Part shown: positions 20,209 through 28,514 of the stretch, piece after piece
How the letters are laid out: each line of letters starts with the position of its first letter
How positions within the stretch are numbered: the first letter of the stretch is position 1
IMG/VR virus record: IMGVR_UViG_3300045996_004589
Span: 1 to 44,405 of that record
From: a virus
Reading direction: 5' to 3' (one strand)
DNA: 44,405 nucleotides
Program-made: the position numbers and the translations under genes
Notes under the pieces: model-generated
What the model saw: only the letters and a program-made list of their open reading frames with translations
Databases searched by the model: none
What the model was told of the DNA's origin: nothing

Positions 20209-20436
20209 ATGATTCAATGGTTCAAGAACCTCCTGGCCCCAGTCCCAAGGATGCAGGTCGCGCGCATTAAGCCCGGCGACACCCTGGTGCTGACGTACGC
20301 TGGCAGGCTCACCAGCAACCAGCGTGACGTCCTCGTTCGTGCGTTGAAGATGTCGGCTCCCGTCGATGTGAAGTGCCTGATCCTCGATGGCGGCATGGAG
20401 CTGAATGTGTTGAGTGAGGCATGCCACCAAAGCTGA
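20209..20436 (+). CDS. Small hypothetical protein upstream of HNH gene
   Basis: A 75-aa protein (MIQWFKNLLAPVPRMQVARI then GDTLVLTYAGRLTSNQRDVL) with beta-strand and helix alternation; the end LILDGGMELNVL recalls STAS-like folds only loosely. Short proteins of this kind commonly lie just before the HNH/terminase block of cos phages. GAGG lies eight nt before the ATG. Its last 16 bases overlap the HNH gene. First gene of the late transcript. Confidence 0.7.
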   Translation: MIQWFKNLLAPVPRMQVARIKPGDTLVLTYAGRLTSNQRDVLVRALKMSAPVDVKCLILDGGMELNVLSEACHQS

Positions 20437-20747
20437 CTTCCCTCAAGCCGCGCATCACCACCCAGCCGGGCAGCAAGGTGCAGATCCTTGCCCCTGCGGC
20501 CGGCACGGTGCAGCGCAAGCGCGGCTATGCAGGCGTTATCGACCGCAACCGCATCCGCGCGCGGGACATGGGCCTGTGTCAGGAATGCGTCCGGCAGGGA
20601 GCGCCTGGTCCGGGTTGGCTGGTCGACCACATCGTCGCCCTGTGGGAAGGTGGTAGCGATGAGGACGAGAACAAGCAGACCCTTTGCAAACGTCACCACG
20701 ACGCGAAGAGCGCGGCGGAAGCGGCGCGGCGCGCCAGCGGCGGCTGA
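20421..20747 (+). CDS. HNH endonuclease (packaging-associated)
   Basis: A 108-aa HNH nuclease. The motif is complete: CQECVRQG, WLVDHIVALWEGGSDEDENKQ (in shorter pieces VDHIVALW and GGSDEDEN), TLCKRHHDAKS. In HK97-like phages an HNH protein next to the terminase assists cos cleavage and packaging together with the terminase. It overlaps the preceding gene by 16 bases and is followed by the 126-nt candidate cos interval and the small terminase gene. Confidence 0.93.
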   Translation: MPPKLTSLKPRITTQPGSKVQILAPAAGTVQRKRGYAGVIDRNRIRARDMGLCQECVRQGAPGPGWLVDHIVALWEGGSDEDENKQTLCKRHHDAKSAAEAARRASGG

Positions 20748-20774
20748 TCGGCGCATGTTGGCGTCGATGCAATA

Positions 20775-20873
20775 GAGCAAGGTGGGGGGTGTAAAAGTCC
20801 AGGCGTGCCCCGGGCGACACCGACATGTACCCCACGCGCAAAAAAATCACCCCGTTTTGAAAAGAGAAATCAA
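20775..20873 (+). other. Candidate cos region
   Basis: This non-coding interval between HNH nuclease and small terminase is where cos lies in HK97-type phages. It contains a G-run (GGTGGGGGG), then GTAAAAGTCCAGG, a GC-rich block with CCCGGG, and an A-run (CAAAAAAATCACCCC). The cut site cannot be placed from sequence alone. Confidence 0.4.
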
Positions 20874-21239
20874 ATGGCCGGCGTAAAAGGGCGCAGCGGC
20901 GGCGCTCGGACCGGCGCCGGCCGCAAGCCAGAGCTCAACCCTGACGGGACCAGGAAGAATCCACCAAAGTCCGGCGGGAACTCAAAGCTGAAGACCGTCC
21001 CGGTTGACGAAATGGACATGCTCGAACTCCTCAAGCAGATCGCTTTGGGACGTATCGAGGTGAGCAACACCCAACTGCGGGCTGCGTCGGTGGCGGTGCA
21101 ATACACCCACCCGAAAAAAGGTGAGAGCAGCGGGGCCAAGGAAGCGAAGGAAGCGGCGGCCAAGGCGGCAGCGTCCGGCCGGTTCGGCCAGCGGCGCGGC
21201 CCGACTCTAGCGGCGAACGGCGGAAAGGTCGTTGAGTGA
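20874..21239 (+). CDS. Terminase small subunit
   Basis: A 121-aa DNA-recognition subunit of the packaging motor. MAGVKGRSGGARTGAGRKPE is a typical opening of small terminases in HK97-type phages. The middle (EMDMLELLKQIALGRIEVSN, LRAASVAVQYTHP) is the helical oligomerisation part, and the C-terminus is Ala/Lys/Gly-rich and basic. The stop overlaps the large-subunit ATG by one base. The start at 20874 matches the family N-terminus; the longer in-frame start lies in the candidate cos region. Confidence 0.87.
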   Translation: MAGVKGRSGGARTGAGRKPELNPDGTRKNPPKSGGNSKLKTVPVDEMDMLELLKQIALGRIEVSNTQLRAASVAVQYTHPKKGESSGAKEAKEAAAKAAASGRFGQRRGPTLAANGGKVVE

Positions 21240-22921
21240 TGGACTGGACGACGGCGTGCATAGACTGGGAAAAGCGGATTGTCAACCGCGAAAACCTGCT
21301 GCCGTGCGGGCCGCTGTTTCCCGAAGTGGCGGCAGACGCCTGGACCATCTGCCAGGAGTTCGTGCTGACCGATGTTATGGGTCAGCCGACCATGGGCGAG
21401 GCCACCCTGCCCTGGATGCGCAACCTGATTGAAGTCATCTTCGGCGCGGAAAGCCCCGAGGATGGCCGCCGGCACATTAACGAGTTCTTCTGGCTGGTGA
21501 GCAAGAAGAACGCCAAGTCGACCGGCGCCGCGGCGATCATGCTCACCGCGCTGCTGATGAACTGGCGCCAGTCGGCGGAGTTGCTGATCCTCTCCCCGAC
21601 GAAGGAAATCGCGGACAACAGCTACAAGCCGATTCGTGACTTCATCAAGGCCGACGAGGAGTTGTCCGCCCTGCTGAAGGTGCAGGACTACTTCCGGACC
21701 ATCACGCACCTGGAGACTGGCGCCACGCTGAAGGTTGTGGCCGCAGACTCGGACACGGTGTCCGGCAAGAAGGCTTCGTTCGTGTTCGTGGACGAATTGC
21801 ACGAATTCGGCAAGCAGGCGAAGGCCAGCAACATGCTGCTGGAGGCAACCGGCGGCCTGGCGTCGAGGCCTGAAGGCTTCGTGATCTACGCCACGACGCA
21901 ATCGGCGGAGCCGCCGGCGGGCGTGTTCAAGGCCAAACTGGACTATGCCCGCAAGGTACGCGACGGCCAGGTGGTCGACCGGAAGTTCCTGCCGCTGATC
22001 TACGAATTCCCGAAGGCGATGTTGGACGCTGGCGCCCACATGGACCTGCGCAACGCCTACGTGACCAACCCGAACTGGGGCGCTTCGGTGGATATCGAGC
22101 GCATCACCCAGTTGCACAGCCAGGCGAAGGAAAGCGGCGAGCAGCAATTTAAGGAGTTCCTGGCGAAGCACCTGAACGTCGAGATTGGCCTGAATCTGCG
22201 CTCCGACCGCTGGGCCGGCGCGGACTTTTGGGAGAAATCGGCCGACGCTTCGCTGGCCGACCTGGATTCCCTGCTGGCGCGCTGCGAAGTGGCGGTCGTC
22301 GGCATCGACGGCGGCGGGCTGGACGACTTGTTGGGCCTTGCCGTGGTGGGCCGCGAGCGCGACACCGGCAAATGGCTCATGTGGTGCCACGCCTGGGCGC
22401 ACGAAATCGTGCTCGAGCGGCGCAAGGAGATTGCGCCACGCCTGCTGGACTTCAAGAAGCAGCGAGACCTGACCATCGTCAAGCGCCCGGGCGACGACGT
22501 GCAGCAAGTGGCCGACGTGATCTGTCGCGTGCGTGACTCGGGTCTGCTGCCAGAAGAAAAGGGAATCGGCGTTGACGCTGCCGGCATCGGCGATGTGGTT
22601 GACGAGCTGATCACCGAAGCGCGCGGCATCACCATGGAGCAAATTGTCGCCATATCGCAGGGCTATCGGCTCAATGGGGCGATCAAGACGACCGAGCGGA
22701 AGGTTGCGGCGCGCGAGCTGCTGCACACCGACAGCGCCATGATGAATTGGTGCGTCGGCAACGCCCGGATCGAGGACAAGGGGAACGCCATCCTGATCAC
22801 GAAGGCCGCCTCCGGGAAGGCAAAGATTGACCCGCTGATGGCGGGCTTTAACGCGGTGTCGCTGATGGCCCTCAATCCTGTAGGCCAGGCGATGCCGGAA
22901 ATTATTGACTTGGGCTGGTAA
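21239..22921 (+). CDS. Terminase large subunit
   Basis: A 560-aa packaging ATPase and nuclease of the Terminase_1/HK97 type. Walker A-like WLVSKKNAKST is at residues 86-95, Walker B FVFVDELHE at 181-189, and ATTQSAEPPAGVF carries the coupling motif. The C-terminal nuclease part starts with VVGIDGGGLDDL at about 352, with further acidic residues at GIGVDAAGIGD. Length is normal. GTG at 21236 is an alternative start, but ATG at 21239 overlaps the small subunit stop in the usual way. It is directly followed by the portal gene with no gap. Confidence 0.95.
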   Translation: MDWTTACIDWEKRIVNRENLLPCGPLFPEVAADAWTICQEFVLTDVMGQPTMGEATLPWMRNLIEVIFGAESPEDGRRHINEFFWLVSKKNAKSTGAAAIMLTALLMNWRQSAELLILSPTKEIADNSYKPIRDFIKADEELSALLKVQDYFRTITHLETGATLKVVAADSDTVSGKKASFVFVDELHEFGKQAKASNMLLEATGGLASRPEGFVIYATTQSAEPPAGVFKAKLDYARKVRDGQVVDRKFLPLIYEFPKAMLDAGAHMDLRNAYVTNPNWGASVDIERITQLHSQAKESGEQQFKEFLAKHLNVEIGLNLRSDRWAGADFWEKSADASLADLDSLLARCEVAVVGIDGGGLDDLLGLAVVGRERDTGKWLMWCHAWAHEIVLERRKEIAPRLLDFKKQRDLTIVKRPGDDVQQVADVICRVRDSGLLPEEKGIGVDAAGIGDVVDELITEARGITMEQIVAISQGYRLNGAIKTTERKVAARELLHTDSAMMNWCVGNARIEDKGNAILITKAASGKAKIDPLMAGFNAVSLMALNPVGQAMPEIIDLGW

Positions 22922-24229
22922 ATGACCGCAAAGCTACTGAACTTGGAAGCAGCGCGCCATGATTCCCGTGTGCTTGGCGCGTGGATCGCGCAAGACGCCG
23001 GGCGCGGCGCCCGTGCTGGTGTTCAGGCTTTCGGTGAGAACTCGTCCCAGCAACTGAATGTTGACGAGCTGGCCAATCTGCTGGGCGCGGCGAACCGTTC
23101 CGTCACGGGCTACGCGGTCACGGAAGACACAGCCATGCGCGTGTCGGCGGTCTATGCGTGCGTGTCGCTGATCGCTGGCGCTATCGCCTCTCTGCCGGTT
23201 GGCATCTTCAAGCGCGAAGGCAATGAGCGCAGCGCCGCGGATCACGACTACTGGTGGATGTTCAACGAGCTGGCGTCCGATGGCTGGACGGCGTTCGATG
23301 CGTGGAATGCGATCCTGACATCGAAGCTCCTTTCCGGCGATGGCCTGGGTGAGCTGATCCGCCCGAACAAGTATAGCAATCGGGTCATCGGTTGGAAGCC
23401 GATTCCGCGCGCGAACTGGACCGCGTTCCGCAACCCGAAGAACCGTGCCGAAGTCCTCTACTTGGTCTCGCCGGAGGATGGTAGCCCGTCCTACGTGCTG
23501 ACACGTGACGACGTCATCCACCTGAAAAGCCCTGGCTATGACGGTCTGACCAGCCCAAGCCCGATCACCTACGCCGCGCGCGACGCGATCGGCACCGCCC
23601 TGGCGTCGCAGGACTACACCGGCAAATTCTTCGCCGGCGGCGGCAACTTCGACTATGCGCTGAAAACTGCCGCCAAGCTGGACAAAACCCAGCAGGACAT
23701 GCTGAAAGCCTCGCTGATCGCCCGCGCGCAGACCGGCGGCCGGGGCCCGCTGATCCTGACTGGCGGACTCGAGCCGGCGCAGCTCTCGGTCAACGCGAAG
23801 GACGCAGAAGTGCAGGCCGCGAAACTGTTCACGGTCGAAGAAATCTGCTCAATCCTGGGGGTTCCTCCCTACATGATCGGGCACACGACCAAAGCAACCT
23901 CCTTCGGGACCGGTATCGAGCAGCAAGGGATCGGCTTCGTCCGGTACACCCTGCAGCGCCACCTGACGCCGGTGGCGCAGGAACTGAACAGCAAGCTGTG
24001 GCCAACCCGAGAGCGCTATTTCGTGGAGCACATCACGGACGCCCTGGTAGCCGCCGACATGAAGGCGCGGTACGAGTCGTATCGCATCGCCCTGGGCCGC
24101 GCCGGCGAGCAGCCATTTATGACCACCGACGAAGTGCGCCGCAAGGAGAACCTGGCGCCCAACGCGGACCTGAACATCAACCAAGGGGCAAACGATGCCG
24201 CACCAACTGATCAAACTGCTAGCGAGTAA
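22922..24229 (+). CDS. Portal protein, HK97 family
   Basis: A 435-aa portal subunit forming the ring through which DNA enters the head. Family landmarks: TAMRVSAVYACVSLIAGAIA, LPVGIFKR, LLSGDGLGELIRP, DVIHLKSPGYDGLTSPSPI, FTVEEICSILGVPPYMIG, and FVRYTLQRHLTPVAQELN. Length is typical of HK97 portals. It starts at the first base after the terminase stop and overlaps the protease gene by 35 bases at the end, so the two are coupled. The acidic polar C-terminus is usual for this family. Confidence 0.95.
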   Translation: MTAKLLNLEAARHDSRVLGAWIAQDAGRGARAGVQAFGENSSQQLNVDELANLLGAANRSVTGYAVTEDTAMRVSAVYACVSLIAGAIASLPVGIFKREGNERSAADHDYWWMFNELASDGWTAFDAWNAILTSKLLSGDGLGELIRPNKYSNRVIGWKPIPRANWTAFRNPKNRAEVLYLVSPEDGSPSYVLTRDDVIHLKSPGYDGLTSPSPITYAARDAIGTALASQDYTGKFFAGGGNFDYALKTAAKLDKTQQDMLKASLIARAQTGGRGPLILTGGLEPAQLSVNAKDAEVQAAKLFTVEEICSILGVPPYMIGHTTKATSFGTGIEQQGIGFVRYTLQRHLTPVAQELNSKLWPTRERYFVEHITDALVAADMKARYESYRIALGRAGEQPFMTTDEVRRKENLAPNADLNINQGANDAAPTDQTASE

Positions 24230-24959
24230 CAAGGCGCGCCCTGCGCATGTTCCTCAGTCCTGCATCGTCAAGAACGCTGCTGGTGAGCCCGAGATCCTGA
24301 TCTACGACGCCATCGTGGCCGACGATATCACAGCCGAATGGTGGGGCGGCGTGTCGGCGGAAACGCTGGTTCCGGAGATCCGCAACATCAAGGGCGGCAA
24401 TGTGCACCTGCGCATCAATTCCCCCGGCGGCGACGTATTCGCCGCCCAGGCCATCGCGCAGGCCATCAAGGACACCGGCGCCAAGGTGATCGCGCACATC
24501 GACGGCTATGCGGCATCCGCCGCCACCGTGATCGCCATCGCCGCCGACGAGGTGGACATTTCCGAAGGCGGCTTCTTCATGATCCACAACGCCTGGACTT
24601 TCGCCATGGGCAACGCGTCGGACATGAAATCCACCGCGGCCCTGCTGGATAAGGTGGACGGCACCCTGACGGCGCAGTACGCCAAGAAGTCCGGCATGAA
24701 GGTCGACGACGTGAAGGCGGCTATGGACGCTGAAACCTGGTACACCGCCGACGAGGCGGTTGCCTGCGGCCTGGTCGATCGCATCGCCACCGGCGCCAAA
24801 GCCAAGAACCAGGCGGCCTGGAACCTGTCGGCCTATGCCAAGGCCCCGAAAGTCGAGCCAGACCAGCCGGAAGAGCCGGACACCGTCCACGCATCTGAAG
24901 AACATCGCGCGCGCCAGCGGCAACGCATCGCCATGATGGCGCGCCTCCAAGTTAGCTGA
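24195..24959 (+). CDS. ClpP-like prohead protease
   Basis: A 254-aa serine protease of the S14 (ClpP-like) head-maturation type. INSPGGDVFAA (residues 75-84), the nucleophile Ser108 in GYAASAATVIA, and His131 in FFMIHNAW form the active site; the Asp is probably in LLDKVDGTL. It would cut the scaffold-like N-terminus off the capsid protein during head assembly. The tail (about 220-254) is polar and basic. Its start lies inside the portal gene's last 35 bases. An intrinsic terminator follows 22 nt after its stop. Confidence 0.94.
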   Translation: MPHQLIKLLASNKARPAHVPQSCIVKNAAGEPEILIYDAIVADDITAEWWGGVSAETLVPEIRNIKGGNVHLRINSPGGDVFAAQAIAQAIKDTGAKVIAHIDGYAASAATVIAIAADEVDISEGGFFMIHNAWTFAMGNASDMKSTAALLDKVDGTLTAQYAKKSGMKVDDVKAAMDAETWYTADEAVACGLVDRIATGAKAKNQAAWNLSAYAKAPKVEPDQPEEPDTVHASEEHRARQRQRIAMMARLQVS

Positions 24960-24981
24960 CGCTCTCGCGTTACTAAACCAG

Positions 24982-25004
24982 CCGCCCTCGAGGCGGTTTT
25001 TTTT
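24982..25004 (+). terminator. Intrinsic terminator or attenuator before capsid gene
   Basis: CCGCC (24982-24986), five-nt loop, GGCGG (24992-24996), then eight T residues. It lies within the late operon between protease and capsid genes. It may limit upstream transcript reaching the capsid gene or act as a processing site; with Q-type antitermination it would be bypassed. Confidence 0.7.
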
Positions 25005-25052
25005 CGCCACTTAACCGGGCCGCGAGAGCGGAACCTGACAGAAAGGTACGAA

Positions 25053-26306
25053 ATGAGCAAGCTTGCACAACTGCGCGAACAGCGCGACCTGAAGGCCAAG
25101 GCAGCCAACGAGCTGAACAACAAATACCCCGCAGACCAACGCATGCCGTCGGCAGACGCCGAAAAGCTGGACCAGATCCTGGCGGAAGTCACCGCGATCG
25201 ACAGCGAAATTTCGCGCGAGCTGAAGCTGGTCGAGCTGGCCGGCCAAGACCCTCAAGCGCAGCACGAAGCGCTGCTGAACAAGCACACCAAGGAAGAGAG
25301 CCGCCAGTCCGACGAATCCCGCGGCTTGCGTGCCTTCCTGACCGGTGGCCTGATGAACATGTCGCAGGAAGACCGCAATCGCATCATCGCGCGCCAGACC
25401 CCGGATATCCGCGCTGCGATGTCCACCACCACTCCGGCGGAAGGCGGCTACACCACCGCGCCGGAATACCAGAAGGCGCTGGAGCAGCTGATGAAGGCCT
25501 ACGGCGGTATGCGCGCCGTGGCCACCCGCATCCAGACCGGTACCGGCACCCAAATGAACTTCCCGACCACCGACGCGACGGCGGAGGAAGGTGAAATCGT
25601 GGCGCAGAACACTGCGGTCACCGGTCTGGATACCACCTTCGGCAACACCACCCTGGACGTCTACAAGTACTCGTCCAAGAAGATCGCGCTGCCGTTCGAA
25701 CTGATCCAAGACAGCTTCATCGACATCGAGGGCTACATCCGCGAACTGCTGGCAATGCGTCTCGGCCGCATCGGCAACAAGCACCACACCATCGGCACCG
25801 GCTCCAGCCAGCCGCGCGGCATCGTGACCGCGTCTACCGTCGGCAAGACCGGCACTACCGGCCAGACCCTGACCGTGACCTACGATGACTTGGTGGATCT
25901 CGAGCACTCCGTCGACCCGGCCTATCGCGGCCTGCCTGGCGTCGGCTTCATGATGCACGACTCGTCGTTGAAAGTCGTTCGCAAGCTCAAAGACAGCCAA
26001 AACCGTCCTATCTTCGTGCCGGGCTACGAGCAGGGCAACCCGGGTGGCGCTCCGGACCGCCTGCTGGGCCGCCCGATCTACATCAACCAGGACATGCCGG
26101 TCATGGCGGCCAACGCCAAGTCCATCCTGTTCGGCGCCTACAGCAAGTACCTGATCCGCGACGTGATGGACCTGACCTTGTTCCGCATGACCGACTCGGC
26201 CTTCACGCTGCTCGGTCAGGTGGGCTTCGTTGCCTTCCAACGCATGGGCGGCAACTTGGTCGACGCCGGCGGCGCGGTCCGCCACTACGCCAACTCGGCG
26301 TCCTAA
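25053..26306 (+). CDS. Major capsid protein, HK97 fold
   Basis: A 417-aa capsid protein. The N-terminal about 100 residues (SKLAQLREQRDLKAKAANEL, AEVTAIDSEISREL) form the coiled-coil delta domain that serves as scaffold and is probably removed by the neighbouring protease. The rest has HK97 landmarks: GGYTTAPEYQKALEQL, MNFPTTDATAEEGEIV, FELIQDSFIDIEGYI, GFMMHDSSLKVVRKLKDSQ, GRPIYINQDMP, ILFGAYSKYLIRDV, VGFVAFQRMGG. AAAGG lies seven to eight nt upstream of the ATG. The length equals that of an uncleaved HK97-type precursor. Confidence 0.95.
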   Translation: MSKLAQLREQRDLKAKAANELNNKYPADQRMPSADAEKLDQILAEVTAIDSEISRELKLVELAGQDPQAQHEALLNKHTKEESRQSDESRGLRAFLTGGLMNMSQEDRNRIIARQTPDIRAAMSTTTPAEGGYTTAPEYQKALEQLMKAYGGMRAVATRIQTGTGTQMNFPTTDATAEEGEIVAQNTAVTGLDTTFGNTTLDVYKYSSKKIALPFELIQDSFIDIEGYIRELLAMRLGRIGNKHHTIGTGSSQPRGIVTASTVGKTGTTGQTLTVTYDDLVDLEHSVDPAYRGLPGVGFMMHDSSLKVVRKLKDSQNRPIFVPGYEQGNPGGAPDRLLGRPIYINQDMPVMAANAKSILFGAYSKYLIRDVMDLTLFRMTDSAFTLLGQVGFVAFQRMGGNLVDAGGAVRHYANSAS

Positions 26307-26354
26307 GCAACCGGCGCCCCGGCCGCGGCTGGGGCGCATCTCCTGGAGTAAGAC

Positions 26355-26531
26355 ATGGCAAAAGCCAAAACACAAGAAGGCAAAGTCAAGGCCCGCGTGC
26401 TGGTGGACTGCGCCCATGGCAAGTGCAATGAGGTGGTGGAAGTCGACGCGATCGAGCTCGAAGGACTGGCCGGCGTGCTGGATGCTGATCCTGCCGCTGT
26501 CGCTTACGCCGAATCGCTGGCAACCGAGTAA
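26355..26531 (+). CDS. 58-aa protein downstream of capsid gene
   Basis: A short reading frame starting MAKAKTQEGKVKARVLVDCA and ending AYAESLATE. Two Cys three residues apart around HGK (CAHGKC) suggest a small zinc or beta-hairpin site. The segment VVEVDAIELEGLAGVLDADP looks like the small proteins that follow capsid genes in many HK97-type phages. CTGGAG lies about seven nt upstream of the ATG; a GC-rich hairpin precedes it. It ends nine nt before the next gene. Confidence 0.72.
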   Translation: MAKAKTQEGKVKARVLVDCAHGKCNEVVEVDAIELEGLAGVLDADPAAVAYAESLATE

Positions 26532-26540
26532 GGAGCCGCC

Positions 26541-26939
26541 ATGGCCTTGCAATATTCCGTCGCGGTAAACAATGCCAGGCTCGATCAGGTCGAGGCGATC
26601 ATCGGCACCTCGCCGAAGCTTCGCATCTTCAGCGGTTCCGCGCCGGCCAACTGCGCGGCCGCCGACACCGGCACGCTGCTGGCCGAGCTCTCCCTACCTT
26701 CCGATTGGATGGCCGCGGCGGCATCGTCCAGCAAGGCCTTGGCCGGCTCGTGGACGGGCACCGCCTCCGCCGGCTCCAGCACGGCGCCAACGCACTTCCG
26801 TATCACCAACACCGCCGGCTCGGCGGTGGGCATGCAGGGCTCGGCCGGCGTCGGCTCGGGTGACCTGCAGGTGAACGGCTCGATTACGAATGGCCAGACG
26901 GTCACCGTGACGAGCTTCAACCTCACTTCGCCGACCTAA
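26541..26939 (+). CDS. Head-associated structural protein (decoration-like)
   Basis: A 132-aa protein of a family common in siphoviruses between capsid and connector genes. The start (NNARLDQVEAIIGTSPKLRI, FSGSAPANCAAADTGTLLAE) and beta-rich, Ser/Thr/Gly-rich rest (HFRITNTAGS, SGDLQVNGSITNGQTVTVTS) fit a surface decoration or fibre-like role. No enzyme motif. AAGGAG lies seven nt upstream of the ATG. Function within the virion is inferred from position and composition. Confidence 0.78.
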   Translation: MALQYSVAVNNARLDQVEAIIGTSPKLRIFSGSAPANCAAADTGTLLAELSLPSDWMAAAASSSKALAGSWTGTASAGSSTAPTHFRITNTAGSAVGMQGSAGVGSGDLQVNGSITNGQTVTVTSFNLTSPT

Positions 26940-26951
26940 CGGGAGAACGCC

Positions 26952-27119
26952 TTGCACATCAATAAGAAGCTGGAATACGTGTTGATCCACATGGACGGCA
27001 TTGCCACGCACGACGATGCGCCGGCCGCCGAGGTGATCGAAGCGCTGACTCGCGTGCGCGATGCGGCCAACAAGGCTATCGCGGATGTGGCTGAGCGCCG
27101 CGCCGACGAACAGCAGTAA
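26952..27119 (+). CDS. 55-aa protein with TTG start
   Basis: A short reading frame beginning at TTG (26952), five to six nt after GGGAGA. The sequence (MHINKKLEYVLIHMDGIATH, then PAAEVIEALTRVRDAANKAI) predicts two helices and a basic/acidic tail. It fills the gap between two structural genes and starts 12 nt after the upstream stop. A later in-frame ATG (26991) lacks a ribosome site and would remove a quarter of the protein. Function unknown. Confidence 0.62.
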   Translation: MHINKKLEYVLIHMDGIATHDDAPAAEVIEALTRVRDAANKAIADVAERRADEQQ

Positions 27120-27133
27120 CCGGAACCGCAAAT

Positions 27134-28012
27134 ATGCTGGCCAACTGGGTATATCAGAAGACCACGACCACCGGGACGGGGGACCTGACGCTGACGACGG
27201 TGAGCGGCTTCTCCAAGTTTTCCGACCAGTTCGTCATCGGCCAGCCGTTCTACTACGAGATCCTGAAGGATGCCGACGGCACGCCTGTGGAGGTCGGGAT
27301 CGGCAAGCTGACGAATTCCACCACGCTGCAGCGCGTGACCGTCATGCAGACCATGTCCGGCGGCGTGTTGACCAACACGGGCGCGACCGCGGTCGACCTG
27401 GCGGCCGGCACCTATCGTGTGATCTGTTCCATTCCCATGCAGGCTGGTATCGGCATCGCGCCGCCCGGCGCCAATAGCTTGGCGGCGAACCGCGGCGGCC
27501 TGCCGTACCCTCTTGTGCCCAACGTGAATAGCCGCGCGCTGACCGCCAACACGATGCACTTAGTTGCCGGGCGCGTGGACGCAGGCAAAGGCATTTCGGC
27601 CCTGGGCGCCCACGTCACCACCGCAGCCGGCACGTCGAGCGATGTGCTGCGGATCGGGCTGTACCCGGTCATGCCCGATGGTTCGGCGGGCCCGTTGGTG
27701 GCAGAGTCGGGCGATCTGCGCTGCGACACGACTGGCGTGAAGTCGGCATCGGTCGTCGACGGGAAAACAAACATCCCGCCAGGCTGGTACTACTTCGGCA
27801 TGCTGTGCAGCGCGGCGCCGAGTTTGCGAGCTGGCAACACCACCACCTTCGCGCAGATTGGCCCACTCGGCATGCTGGATGCCGGCGCGCCGTACGTGTA
27901 CGCCACCTGCGCAGCGGTATCGGCCGGCTGGACCTCGATGCCAAGCTCGATGCCAACCATCAGTTCGCTGACCCAGGCGCAATTCCCTGCCCTGCCAATC
28001 GTTTATTACTGA
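27134..28012 (+). CDS. Fibre-like structural protein in head module
   Basis: A 292-aa protein. The first 100 residues (NWVYQKTTTTGTGDLTLTTV, VEVGIGKLTNSTTLQRVTVM, GTYRVICSIPM) are an N-terminal module found in many phage fibre or head-attachment proteins. The rest (LTANTMHLVAGRVDAGKGIS, DVLRIGLYPV, PPGWYYFGMLCS) looks like a beta-sandwich that could bind carbohydrate. A gene for a possible fibre-assembly protein follows. Its place between capsid and connector genes suggests a head fibre instead of a tail fibre. No clear ribosome site is visible. Confidence 0.75.
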   Translation: MLANWVYQKTTTTGTGDLTLTTVSGFSKFSDQFVIGQPFYYEILKDADGTPVEVGIGKLTNSTTLQRVTVMQTMSGGVLTNTGATAVDLAAGTYRVICSIPMQAGIGIAPPGANSLAANRGGLPYPLVPNVNSRALTANTMHLVAGRVDAGKGISALGAHVTTAAGTSSDVLRIGLYPVMPDGSAGPLVAESGDLRCDTTGVKSASVVDGKTNIPPGWYYFGMLCSAAPSLRAGNTTTFAQIGPLGMLDAGAPYVYATCAAVSAGWTSMPSSMPTISSLTQAQFPALPIVYY

Positions 28013-28013
28013 C

Positions 28014-28514
28014 ATGATCACGTACACCGAAAAAGGCGCAGGGCTGCACGAGGCCATCACCAAGGCGGGGCACTGGCTGCGCGAGGCCGACGGCCAATGG
28101 ATTTCGTCGAACGACGCAGCAGTCCAGGCGATCATCGACGGGTACACCCTCGCCGATGCGAAGGCGGCGCGCATTCAGCAAGTGCTTGCCCATGCCAAGG
28201 CGCTGCGCGACAAAGTCGTGGCGGCCGTCAGCCCGGGCGAAATGTCTTGCTGGGCCATCAAGCGTGCCGAGGCAGTGCAGTTCCGCGCCACCGGTGATGC
28301 CGCGCAATGCCCGGTACTTTCATTGGAGGCACAGCACCGCCAAGTCACGCTGGATACTCTCGTTTCCAAGGTCGAAGCGAATGCAACGCGCCTCTCCAGC
28401 GTTGAGGCCGTGATTGGCGGCGTCGACGGCAGGCATCGTGATGCCATCGCCTCATTGACCACCTTCGAGGCCGTGGCCGCCTACAACTTCAACACCGGCT
28501 GGCCGGAAGTCTAA
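28014..28514 (+). CDS. Fibre-assembly-like protein (DUF4376-like C-terminus)
   Basis: A 166-aa protein. The middle helices (AKAARIQQVLAHAKALRDKV) and the C-terminal part (VTLDTLVSKVEANATRLSSV, HRDAIASLTTFEAVAAYNFN, ending GWPEV) resemble the DUF4376-type ends of tail-fibre assembly or fibre-accessory proteins, in which a helix with HRDAI and a final GWP-like motif recur. It directly follows the fibre-like gene, as chaperones usually do. It starts two bases after the previous stop and overlaps the next start by one base. Confidence 0.7.
   Translation: MITYTEKGAGLHEAITKAGHWLREADGQWISSNDAAVQAIIDGYTLADAKAARIQQVLAHAKALRDKVVAAVSPGEMSCWAIKRAEAVQFRATGDAAQCPVLSLEAQHRQVTLDTLVSKVEANATRLSSVEAVIGGVDGRHRDAIASLTTFEAVAAYNFNTGWPEV

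Noticed and set aside
20870-22726. 618-aa open frame on the minus strand
   Set aside because: It lies opposite to the terminase genes and is a codon-bias shadow in GC-rich DNA; the sequence is low-complexity Arg/Leu/Val with no ribosome site or family features.
25011-26552. 513-aa open frame on the minus strand
   Set aside because: Exact antisense of the major capsid gene, rich in Gly/His/Val/Arg, without domain or ribosome site.
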